The notes below the pieces were generated by a model. It was not told the origin of the DNA. It saw nothing but the letters and a program-made list of their open reading frames with translations, and did no database searches. A program made the position numbers and the translations under genes. From Terrimesophilobacter mesophilus (lineage in GTDB: Bacteria > Actinomycetota > Actinomycetes > Actinomycetales > Microbacteriaceae): a DNA stretch of 64,000 nucleotides. The stretch lies in contig NZ_JACHBP010000001.1 in assembly GCF_014200375.1 (NCBI RefSeq), forward strand, positions 372,001 to 436,000. The letters are read 5' to 3'. Shown in pieces: positions 31,159 to 38,378 of this stretch. Each line of letters opens with the position of its first letter. Position 1 is the stretch's first letter.

Positions 31159-31911
31159 CTAGGGCGCGACGCGGCCATTCCCGTTGAATGCCGCATAGGT
31201 GAGCGGCATGAGCTCCGCGAAATGCTCCTCCATCTTCTCGGCGCACATCTCGATCTCCCGCTGGGGGAACGACGGGAAGTGGCTTCCATCGCGCTTGGTG
31301 CGCAGACTCAGGAAGTTCATGAGCGAACGCGCGTTCATCGTCACGTACATCGAGGAGTAGATCGTGAGCGGGAGCACGATGCGGGCGACCTCGCGCGCAA
31401 CCCCGGCCTCGAGCATCCGCTGGTATGCGTCGAACGCGTGCCGGGAGACGTCGCGCGTCTGCTGTTCCACGAGCGCCGTCTGCTCCGCCGTGCCCGCATG
31501 GAACTCGTATGCGCCAGGCTTGCCGGTCTGAATGAGTTTGCGCTCCGCCGACGGCACGTAGAACACCGGGTTCAGTTCCCGGTAGCGTCCGGACTCCTCG
31601 TTGTAGGAGGCGATGCGGTGGCGCATGAACTCGCGGAACACGAAGATGGGCGCCTGCACGTAGAACGTCATCGAGTTGTGCTCGAACGGAGAACCATGCC
31701 GGTCGCGCATGAGGTAGTTGATGAGACCGCGGTTGCGCTTCTCGTCCTGCTCGGTCTGGGCGCCGTCGAGCTGGCTGGACTCGAGGGTCTGCTCACCCTG
31801 GGTCGACACGCGCGCGGCGAACAGGACATCGGAGTCGTGGGCGCTCGATCGAACGAGTTCGACTGTCACATCCGAGCGGAACTGGATGGGTTGCTGGGCA
31901 TCTTCTGGCAC
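31159..31911 (-). CDS. thyX: Flavin-dependent thymidylate synthase
   Basis: A 250-residue FAD enzyme methylating dUMP to dTMP with methylene-THF and NADPH. The signature RHRxxSxNEESxRY is complete at residues 97-110. FAD-contact residues occur around SPFEHNSMTFYV. The tail LTYAAFNGNGRVAP is typical. The GTG at 31911 has TATCGT 6 bases upstream. A thyA gene elsewhere is possible, as many relatives have both. Confidence 0.96.
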   Translation of the reverse strand: MPEDAQQPIQFRSDVTVELVRSSAHDSDVLFAARVSTQGEQTLESSQLDGAQTEQDEKRNRGLINYLMRDRHGSPFEHNSMTFYVQAPIFVFREFMRHRIASYNEESGRYRELNPVFYVPSAERKLIQTGKPGAYEFHAGTAEQTALVEQQTRDVSRHAFDAYQRMLEAGVAREVARIVLPLTIYSSMYVTMNARSLMNFLSLRTKRDGSHFPSFPQREIEMCAEKMEEHFAELMPLTYAAFNGNGRVAP

Positions 31912-31917
31912 ACCTCG

Positions 31918-31923
31918 ACGATA
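31918..31923 (-). promoter_or_regulatory. Candidate leaderless -10 of thyX
   Basis: TATCGT on the minus strand, 6 bases before the thyX GTG. Confidence 0.4.
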
Positions 31924-31966
31924 GCGAAGTGCGTCTGGGGCGACGCAGGGCCACGCCGCAACGCCG

Positions 31967-32422
31967 CTAGGGCCGACGCTCGCCCGACCCTCGTTCGAGC
32001 GCTATCGCCTGGCGGATGGCGCCCCGCGCCCTCCGCCGATCCCCGCACGCGTCGTAGGCGATGCCCAGGCGGTACCAGGACTCCCAGCGTCCCGGAGCAG
32101 CCTCTGCCTCATCCCGGTACCGCCCGAACACCGCCTCCGCCGCCGTCCGCTCGACCCGGCCACTCGGAAGGCGGGGCAGTCCGGCCAGAGGCAGCTCCCC
32201 CTCTGCTGCCAGCATCCGACCGAGTCGTTCGCTGCGGAAACCGAAGACGACCTCGACGACGAGCGCCCACGCACCCACGACCGGGAGGACGAAGAGCGCG
32301 ATGCCGAGCCCCTTGGCGACCGGCTCGTCGACCAGGATGAGCCGGATGGCGAGCTGGGCGACGAGCACGAGATAGAGCGCGAGAAGCGCGGCCATGACGG
32401 CCACGAAGATTCGAGATGTCAC
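31967..32422 (-). CDS. Membrane protein with TPR-like tail
   Basis: A 151-residue protein with two transmembrane helices (about residues 5-30 and 38-62) and a cytoplasmic C-terminal half holding one TPR-like helix pair (GRWESWYRLGIAYDACGDRRRARGAIRQAI is the visible region, residues 112-140). Function unknown. The GTG overlaps the dapB stop by 4 bases (GTGA), so it is co-translated with dapB; thyX follows after 55 bases. Confidence 0.75.
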   Translation of the reverse strand: MTSRIFVAVMAALLALYLVLVAQLAIRLILVDEPVAKGLGIALFVLPVVGAWALVVEVVFGFRSERLGRMLAAEGELPLAGLPRLPSGRVERTAAEAVFGRYRDEAEAAPGRWESWYRLGIAYDACGDRRRARGAIRQAIALERGSGERRP

Positions 32423-33189
32423 CCTGCGGGTTCCCCCGGAGAGTCCGGCCCGCCGACGGCATCGAGCCCGAGGAGCGAGTCGAGCCCCACCGTCAGGCCC
32501 CTCGCAGCCGGAAGCGCCCTTAGGGCGAGCAGGATCCCGGATTCGTAGGCGGAGGCTGACACCGTGTCGTGCGCAATCGTCAGGCTTTCACCCACACCGC
32601 CGAAGTGCACGTCCTGGTGCGCGACGGCGCCCTGCAACCTCAGGCTGTGCACCGGGATTCCCGCGACCAGTTGTCCCCGTGCCCGCTGGTCGGTGTGCGG
32701 CGCGTCGACGAGGCCACGGTCGCGGCGAGAATCCGCCATGAGCTCTGCCGTTCGCACGGCGGTCCCGGACGGCGAGTCGAGCTTCGATCGCCCGTGCGTC
32801 TCGATGATCTCGATGGAGTCGAAGTACCGTGCCGCCACCATGGCCAGTCGCGTCGCGATGACGGAGCCGAGCGAGAAGTTCGGCACGACGATGACGCCGG
32901 TGCCCGGATGGGACTCGAGCAGGGACGCGAGGGGAGCGAGCCGGTTCGCCGACCAGCCGCTCGTGCCGACGAGGATGTTGAGGCCGTGCTCGACGGCGAA
33001 GGCGACCACCTCGGGGCTCACGGCCGGAACGGAGAAGTCGACCACGACATCCGCGCCGACCATCTCGGACAACTCACCGGAGGACCCGATCGTCGCCGCG
33101 AGTTCGAAGTCGTCGGACTGCTCGACGAGCCGACACACCAGGCTTCCCATCCGCCCCGCGGCACCCACGACAGCGACCCGTACAGTCAT
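32419..33189 (-). CDS. dapB: 4-hydroxy-tetrahydrodipicolinate reductase
   Basis: A 256-residue NAD(P)H reductase in the DAP pathway. The Rossmann motif VVGAAGRMG is at residues 7-15. The catalytic/substrate region is IIETHGRSKLDSPSGTA, with the SPSGTA loop complete. The C-terminus has a 15-residue extension. The ATG has TAGATT 6 bases upstream. It is divergent from the GNAT gene across only 39 bases. Confidence 0.96.
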   Translation of the reverse strand: MTVRVAVVGAAGRMGSLVCRLVEQSDDFELAATIGSSGELSEMVGADVVVDFSVPAVSPEVVAFAVEHGLNILVGTSGWSANRLAPLASLLESHPGTGVIVVPNFSLGSVIATRLAMVAARYFDSIEIIETHGRSKLDSPSGTAVRTAELMADSRRDRGLVDAPHTDQRARGQLVAGIPVHSLRLQGAVAHQDVHFGGVGESLTIAHDTVSASAYESGILLALRALPAARGLTVGLDSLLGLDAVGGPDSPGEPAG

Positions 33190-33195
33190 GTCGCC

Positions 33196-33222
33196 AATCT
33201 ATCAACCGCTCAGACCTAGGCT
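33196..33222. promoter_or_regulatory. Back-to-back leaderless promoters of dapB and the GNAT gene
   Basis: TAGATT (33196-33201, minus, 6 bases before dapB) and TAGGCT (33217-33222, plus, 6 bases before the GNAT GTG) share a 39-base gap, so each -35 must lie near or in the opposite gene. Confidence 0.48.
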
Positions 33223-33228
33223 TGCACC

Positions 33229-33708
33229 GTGACGTTTCGAGAGACGGTGCCGTCGGACCCCGTAGCCCATGGATTGCTGTCCGACTATTTCGCGAGCCGG
33301 GAGCTCGGATTCACCGGTGCGAACGGATACACGATCGTGCACCCTGGCGATGAGCAGTTCACTCCGCCGCACGGTGTCTTCCTCGTCGTCGAGTTCGACG
33401 GGGAGCCGGTCGGATGCGGCGGGATCCGTGCCATCGACGCCGGACCGGACGGCGGCGTGCGCTTCGAGGTCAAGCACTTGTGGGTGGATCCGAGGGCGCG
33501 CGGCACGGGACTGGGCGGAAGCCTTCTGGACGAGCTGGAGTCGCGGTCGATCGGTTTCGGCGCGACTGAAGCGGTGCTGGACACGAACTCGAGCCTCGAA
33601 TCGGCTGCCGCCCTCTACCGCTCCCGCGGGTATGTCGCCATCGCCCCCTACAACGACAATCCGAACGCGACGAACTGGTACGGAAAGGCGCTGCACCGCC
33701 CGGACTGA
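33229..33708 (+). CDS. GNAT-family N-acetyltransferase
   Basis: A 159-residue acetyl-CoA-dependent acetyltransferase. Motif A (VKHLWVDPRARGTGLGGSLLDELE, residues 83-106) includes the pyrophosphate-binding RxRGTG loop. The C-terminal AAALYRSRGY motif B completes the fold. Substrate is unknown. The GTG start is supported by the leaderless -10 at 33217. It is convergent with the phosphatase gene (26-base gap). Confidence 0.88.
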   Translation: MTFRETVPSDPVAHGLLSDYFASRELGFTGANGYTIVHPGDEQFTPPHGVFLVVEFDGEPVGCGGIRAIDAGPDGGVRFEVKHLWVDPRARGTGLGGSLLDELESRSIGFGATEAVLDTNSSLESAAALYRSRGYVAIAPYNDNPNATNWYGKALHRPD

Positions 33709-33734
33709 TCCGCAGGGGCGTCGCAGGGCCGACG

Positions 33735-34337
33735 TCAGTACGGCTGCTCCTCCGGCAGGCCCGTGCGCAACTCCGTCGGCAGGTGCCCGAGGTCGTTGTG
33801 GGTGACGAGCACGGGCGGCTTCGCCGTGCGCACCCGGATGATGGTGAGGCCGCAGTTCGCCTGGTTGAGTCCCATCCAGCGCCACGCCGGAGCCCCGAAC
33901 ACCTCACGGACGAACCAGGCGATCACGAAGTTGTGGGTGATGAGCAGCTCGTGCCGCTCTCCCCTCGCAGGAGACAACCACTCCGAGACGGCGTCCGCCA
34001 TCTGGGCCTGGCCCGCCTCGACCTCCTCGGTCGTGACCGCCCCGAAGAACGAATCGAACGAATGGGGCATATCCGGCGTCGGCCCGCTCGGGAAGCAGTC
34101 CATGAGGAGTGCGCTCGGTTTCGCCTCCAGGTCCGGGATCTTCTTGGTCATGATCGTCGCGGTCTCCTGCGCTCGCTGCAACGGCGAATGCCACGCGGCG
34201 TCGAACGGCACGGATGCGAGCCTCGACGCGATCGCGCGGGCCTGCCGGTTTCCCCGGGCTGACAGGGGGCCGTCCGGCATGCCGTGCTCGGCATCCTGCT
34301 GTTCGCCGTGCCGCACGAGATACAGGAAGTGGGACAT
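33735..34337 (-). CDS. Histidine phosphatase family protein
   Basis: A 200-residue phosphoglycerate mutase-like phosphatase. The catalytic LVRHGEQ motif is at residues 7-13, the second Arg in HSPLQRAQETA, and the second His in LLITHNFVIAWFVREVF. Small-molecule or protein phosphatase activity is likely but the substrate is unknown. GGGAGGA lies 5 bases before the ATG. It lies downstream of the M16 peptidase on the same strand. Confidence 0.88.
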   Translation of the reverse strand: MSHFLYLVRHGEQQDAEHGMPDGPLSARGNRQARAIASRLASVPFDAAWHSPLQRAQETATIMTKKIPDLEAKPSALLMDCFPSGPTPDMPHSFDSFFGAVTTEEVEAGQAQMADAVSEWLSPARGERHELLITHNFVIAWFVREVFGAPAWRWMGLNQANCGLTIIRVRTAKPPVLVTHNDLGHLPTELRTGLPEEQPY

Positions 34338-34379
34338 CGTTGTCCTCCCATTGCAGTGATTCAGTGTGTTGTGCCGCGT

Positions 34380-35741
34380 TCAGGCCGCGGTGGCCGAAGT
34401 CTCCGATGCTGCGGCGAAGACGCCATCGTCGCTCGAGCCGACGGCCGCGATGCTCAGTGGACGCGCGACGAGGTCGAGTGCGAGCTCGGCGACATCGCCG
34501 ATCGTGACCCTCTCCAACCGCGCGAGCGCTTCGTCGAGGTCGACGAACTCGCCGAGAGTGATTTCGGAACGGCCGAGACGCGACATGCGCGTGTCGGAGT
34601 CTTCGAGGGCGAGCGCGGATGCCCCGCCGAGCTGGCCCTTCGCCCGCGCGAGCTCGTCAGCCGTGATCCCGTCGGAGGCGAGCCGGTGGAACTCCGCGAC
34701 CATGAGCTCGGAGACGGCGCCGGCCTTGGCGGGCGAGCAGCCGGCATAGAGACCGAACAGGCCGGCATCCGAATAGCTCGGAGCGAACGAGTAGACGGAG
34801 TAGGCGAGGCCGCGCTTTTCGCGCACCTCCTGGAACAGCCTCGACGACATCCCGCCACCCAGCACGGCGTTCAGGACCCCCATGGCGTTCTTGCGATCGT
34901 CGGTCGCCGTGATGCCGGGGACACCGACAAGGATGTTCACCTGTTCGATGGGTCGCTGGATGACGGTCAGCGCACTACCGCGCTCGAGCGCGCCGCCTGC
35001 GGTGTCCCGGCGTGCCACGGGCGCGGCATGGGCCGTGGTGACCCAGCCTGCCTTCGCGAGGGCCGCCGTGACGCGAGAGACCAGTTCGTCGTGGGGAACA
35101 GCCCCCGCCGCGGTGATGACGAGGTCCTGCGGCCGATAATTCGACCGGTAATGCTCCGCGACGGCATCGCGAGAGACCTCCCGAATGGACTTGGCGCTCC
35201 CGCCGATCGGCCGGCCGAGCGGATGTTCGCCGAGCACGGCCTCGAAGAATCGCTCGTTGACGAGATCCGCGGGATCGTCATCGGCCATCGCGAGCTCTTC
35301 CAGGATCACGCCGCGCTCGGTCTCGAACTCGTCCGGATCCAGAACCGACGACGTGATCATGTCGCACAGCACATCGACGGCCATGGGCAGGTCCTTGTCG
35401 CGAATCTTCGCGTAATAGCAGGTGTATTCCTTGGCGGTCATGGCGTTGTGCTCTCCACCGACGGCGTCGAAGCTCACGGCGATGTCGAGCGCACTGCGCC
35501 GCGTCGTCCCCTTGAAGAGGAGGTGCTCGAGGAAGTGGGTGGACCCGAAGTGTCCCGGCAGCTCGTCACGGGATCCCACGGCGACCCAGAAGCCGATGGT
35601 TGCGCTCCGCGCCCCAGGCACGTGCTCCGTCAGGATCCGCACGCCGTTCGGGAGTATCGTCCGCCGCACCGCGCAGTCCCCCGTTGCGGTGAATGCGAGT
35701 TCCTGCACGTCCAGGGGTAAGCCGACTGCACCATTCATCAC
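34380..35741 (-). CDS. M16-family zinc peptidase
   Basis: A 453-residue insulinase/mitochondrial processing peptidase-type protein. The inverted zinc motif HFLEH (in THFLEHLLFKGT, about residues 65-76) and the distal Glu (VILEELAM) are intact. The second half is the inactive partner domain. It corresponds to PepR (Rv2782c), which sits beside the PNPase gene in M. tuberculosis, whereas here pnp is 18.5 kb away. TAGGCT lies 8 bases before the ATG at 35741. Confidence 0.93.
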   Translation of the reverse strand: MMNGAVGLPLDVQELAFTATGDCAVRRTILPNGVRILTEHVPGARSATIGFWVAVGSRDELPGHFGSTHFLEHLLFKGTTRRSALDIAVSFDAVGGEHNAMTAKEYTCYYAKIRDKDLPMAVDVLCDMITSSVLDPDEFETERGVILEELAMADDDPADLVNERFFEAVLGEHPLGRPIGGSAKSIREVSRDAVAEHYRSNYRPQDLVITAAGAVPHDELVSRVTAALAKAGWVTTAHAAPVARRDTAGGALERGSALTVIQRPIEQVNILVGVPGITATDDRKNAMGVLNAVLGGGMSSRLFQEVREKRGLAYSVYSFAPSYSDAGLFGLYAGCSPAKAGAVSELMVAEFHRLASDGITADELARAKGQLGGASALALEDSDTRMSRLGRSEITLGEFVDLDEALARLERVTIGDVAELALDLVARPLSIAAVGSSDDGVFAAASETSATAA

Positions 35742-35827
35742 GAACGAGCCTAAGTCATTGTCGGCACCCTATCCGCGCCGATTCCGGTTGTCCCCGCAAC
35801 TGGGGTACGAATACACCGAATGAATGT

Positions 35828-35867
35828 GGACAAACAGACTTGTCTGTCCCCAATTTCATGTTATGGT
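35828..35867 (+). promoter_or_regulatory. TetR-type operator overlapping a promoter
   Basis: A 22-bp imperfect palindrome, GGACAnACA-N4-TGTnTGTCC (35828-35849, 16 of 22 positions symmetric), overlaps -35 TTGTCT (35840-35845). A -10 TATGGT follows (35862-35867) after 16 bases. Transcription should begin near 35876, heading to the TetR gene at 36096. Confidence 0.6.
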
Positions 35868-35875
35868 TGTGCTTC

Positions 35876-36095
35876 AAGGGATGAGGACAGAGGTTCGGCC
35901 CCCGGCCAGACTTCCTGACAACCGAGCCAACCCGAAGGCCCGGTTGTCAGGTCTCATCCCCGGCACTACTGCACGTACTGGACTTCTGCGGTGGACTCCA
36001 CAGCAGAACGCAGCGCCGGATTTACCCCCCAGATCCGGCCCCGCTCCCAGACGACAGTGAGGATACCTAGCCGATCTGCCAGAGGGAGCCGTGCT
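35876..36095 (+). ncRNA. Structured 5' leader of the TetR gene, candidate riboregulator
   Basis: This roughly 220-nt leader can form: P1 GGGATGAG/CTCATCCC (35878-35885 with 35953-35960) closing P2 GGCC/GGCC (35897-35907) and P3, an 11-bp perfect stem (35914-35924 with 35941-35951); then P4, 12 bp with one mismatch (35984-36008); P5 GCCGGAT/ATCCGGC (36015-36021 with 36033-36039); and P6 GCTCCC/GGGAGC (36043-36048 with 36084-36089), which covers the ribosome binding site. I do not recognise it as any known riboswitch class. The gap 35742-35875 otherwise holds only the M16 and TetR promoters. Confidence 0.55.
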
Positions 36096-36689
36096 GTGAC
36101 GATTGTTGATCATGATCCAACGTCACAGCGCGCTCCCTGGGCGAAGCAGCGCATCCTCGACACGGCCACCGAGCTGTTCTACGAGGAGGGCATCCGCCTC
36201 GTCGGCGTCGACCGGCTCATCAGTGCGTCCCAGGTGACCAAGGCCACGTTCTACAAGCACTACCGCTCGAAGGACAACCTCGTCGTGGCCTACATCGCTG
36301 GGCGCCATGCGCACGACAAGGAATTTCTCGAAGAACTCGTCCGCAACAGCGCCGGGCCGCGCGAGGCGCTCGTCGCCATCGTCGGCATCATCGTCGCCGA
36401 GTTGCAGAGTGCAGACTTCCGCGGCTGCGCGTTCCTGAACGCCGCCGCAGAATACCCGAATGCCGACCACCCCATTCGCGAGCTCGTGCTCGAGCACCGC
36501 GACTGGTACTCGGCACTCGTCGAATCGCTACTGGCCGAACTGGGCCATCCGCTTCCCGGCGAGGGTGCCGACGACTTCGTGGTCGCACGGGATGGAGCCA
36601 TGTCCGGCGGCTACGCCGGCGACCCGATCGCAGCGGCGGGGGCACTTCAGCGCGCGACCTCGAGGATCCTGGACTCGGCGCGTTCCTAG
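36096..36689 (+). CDS. TetR-family transcriptional regulator
   Basis: A 197-residue regulator. The HTH spans about residues 15-60 (AKQRILDTATELFYEEGIRLVGVDRLI ... VTKATFYKHYRSKDNL). The ligand domain contains FRGCAFLNAAAEYPNADHP, a pattern typical of one large AcrR-like subgroup often beside oxidoreductases. The GTG at 36096 follows GAGGGAG, which is the part of the leader predicted to be masked. It probably represses itself through the palindrome at 35828. The convergent neighbour is an aldo/keto reductase. Confidence 0.88.
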   Translation: MTIVDHDPTSQRAPWAKQRILDTATELFYEEGIRLVGVDRLISASQVTKATFYKHYRSKDNLVVAYIAGRHAHDKEFLEELVRNSAGPREALVAIVGIIVAELQSADFRGCAFLNAAAEYPNADHPIRELVLEHRDWYSALVESLLAELGHPLPGEGADDFVVARDGAMSGGYAGDPIAAAGALQRATSRILDSARS

Positions 36690-36712
36690 CCGGCCTCGCC
36701 TGCGCCGGCCGG
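36690..36712. terminator. GC-rich hairpin between convergent genes
   Basis: CCGGCC (36690-36695) pairs with GGCCGG (36707-36712) across an 11-nt loop, directly after the TetR stop and before the aldo/keto reductase stop. Could end both transcripts. No U-tract. Confidence 0.4.
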
Positions 36713-36723
36713 CCCCGCACCGG

Positions 36724-37749
36724 CTACGCCGAGACGTCGTCGAGTGCTGCCACCTGCTGGCGGGTCAGGACGACATCCACCGCGGCCATGAGGTCGGCCA
36801 CCTGCCCGGGATTGCTCGCACCGACGACCGGCGCCGTCACGGTGCTGCGCGACAGCAGCCAGGCCAGGGCCACGGTCGCGGGAGCGCAGTCCAGTTCTGT
36901 CGCAATGCGGTCCAGGGTCGCAAGGACCTTCTGGCCGCGACGATTCAGGTGGGTCTCGGCATCCCCCCCGAGCACGATGTTGCCCGTGGAATTGAGGTCG
37001 AGCTCGGACCTGGTGCGATAGTTGCCCGCGAGGAAGCCGCCGTCGAGCGCGAATCGCGGCATGACGCCGAGCGCCTGCTGGTCGGCCATCCCGGCGAGTG
37101 AACCCTCGAACTCGCGGCGATGCAGGAGGTTGTAGCGGCACTGGAGCGCTGTGAACGGGGTCAGGCCGAGCTGTCCGGCAATGATCCTCGCCTCCAGGAT
37201 GCGATTCGCGGAATGATCGGATGCCCCGACGAACCGCACGGTTCCGCGGCGGATGTTCTCGTCGACGGCGACGAGAGTCTCCTCGAACGGCACTGACTCG
37301 TCGTCGTAGTGGAGGAAGAGCACGTCGATCCGGTCGGTGCGCAGCCGGGTCAGACTCGCTTCGATCGAGGCCGACACGGCGCTCGACGTCAGGCCCGGGT
37401 TCTGTGCGCTCTTGCCGATCTTCGTGGCCACGACGACGTCATCGCGGACGCCACGCGATCGCATCCAGTCGCCGATGATGGATTCGCTTCTGCCCGCTGC
37501 GTAGGAGTCCGCCGTGTCGATCAGATTGCCGCCGAGGTCGCGGTACGCGTCCAGGATGCCGTAGGCGGAATCCTCCGAGGCGGTCCATCCGAACGCATTC
37601 CCTCCGATGGCGATCGGAAAGACGCGAGGGCCGGACGCCCCCAGCACCCGCCGTCGCGCCAGAGTGGGGAAACGGGCATCCGCTTCGTCAATCGGCAGCA
37701 CGGTGGTCACGGGGTGAGGGTATTCCACGCCGGCGCCCTTCCTCGACAT
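36724..37749 (-). CDS. Aldo/keto reductase
   Basis: A 341-residue NADPH-dependent TIM-barrel oxidoreductase. The catalytic tetrad is visible: Asp in LIDTADSY, Tyr in the same motif, Lys in ATKIG and His in FLHYDD. A C-terminal cofactor region reads APVVGASNPGQV. It resembles the bacterial YajO/Tas-like group. Substrate unknown. Start is uncertain: ATG 37749 or GTG 37728 (Val8). It is convergent with the TetR gene, which may control it indirectly. Confidence 0.85.
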   Translation of the reverse strand: MSRKGAGVEYPHPVTTVLPIDEADARFPTLARRRVLGASGPRVFPIAIGGNAFGWTASEDSAYGILDAYRDLGGNLIDTADSYAAGRSESIIGDWMRSRGVRDDVVVATKIGKSAQNPGLTSSAVSASIEASLTRLRTDRIDVLFLHYDDESVPFEETLVAVDENIRRGTVRFVGASDHSANRILEARIIAGQLGLTPFTALQCRYNLLHRREFEGSLAGMADQQALGVMPRFALDGGFLAGNYRTRSELDLNSTGNIVLGGDAETHLNRRGQKVLATLDRIATELDCAPATVALAWLLSRSTVTAPVVGASNPGQVADLMAAVDVVLTRQQVAALDDVSA

Positions 37750-37830
37750 CCCCCGCCGATCGTTATGAGTGTTTTACTATCGGGAGAGGCACTGCGACGG
37801 CGATGCGCGAGCGATTGAGGATGTGATCCT

Positions 37831-38364
37831 GTGGTCAACGACCCGAACTGGCGACTTCCGATCGTCCCCGGGTTCGATCTGTCGAGTCCGGATGTCCGAC
37901 CGGGCGACTACCTCCCGATCTGGGCGAGGACCGCGTCGGCCGGAGGCGAGGACCGCTCCCCCACCCTCAGCTGGAGCGGTGCCCCGGAGGGCACGAGGAG
38001 TTTCGTCGTCACCGTCTTCGATCCTGACGCGCCGACGAGTAGCGGGTACTGGCACTGGGCGGTGCACGACATCCCTGCGAGCGTCACGGCGCTGCCTGCG
38101 GACGCCGGCAATCCGGATTCCGGGCTGCTGCCGGAGGGTGCGATCACGATCGCGAACGAGTCCCGCGCCACACGATTCGAGGGCGCGGGGCCGCCGCCGG
38201 GCGATGGCGACCACCGCTACGTGTTCACGGTGTCCGCGCTCGACGTCGAGCATCTCGAACTGCCGGACGGGTGCACGCCGGCGATGCTCGGCGTCGTCAT
38301 GCGGAACTCGGTCATCGGCCGAGCCCAGTTCACCGCACTCGCCTCGACTCCTGCCGCGGGCTAG
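37831..38364 (+). CDS. YbhB/YbcL-type PEBP family protein
   Basis: A 177-residue phosphatidylethanolamine-binding-protein homolog. The anion-pocket motifs DPDAP (residues 68-72), YWHWAVHDIP and GDGDHRYVFTV are intact. Bacterial members are soluble and of uncertain function, often annotated as Raf kinase inhibitor-like. The start is GTG at 37831. No signal peptide. It converges on the SulP gene with 14 bases between stops. Confidence 0.88.
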   Translation: MVNDPNWRLPIVPGFDLSSPDVRPGDYLPIWARTASAGGEDRSPTLSWSGAPEGTRSFVVTVFDPDAPTSSGYWHWAVHDIPASVTALPADAGNPDSGLLPEGAITIANESRATRFEGAGPPPGDGDHRYVFTVSALDVEHLELPDGCTPAMLGVVMRNSVIGRAQFTALASTPAAG

Positions 38365-38378
38365 GAGCCGCCTGGCGC

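Noticed and set aside
35876-36095. SRP RNA, tmRNA or RNase P RNA in the TetR leader
   Set aside because: None of their hallmark sequences is present (no GGAA tetraloop domain of SRP RNA, no tRNA-like ends, no conserved P4 of RNase P).
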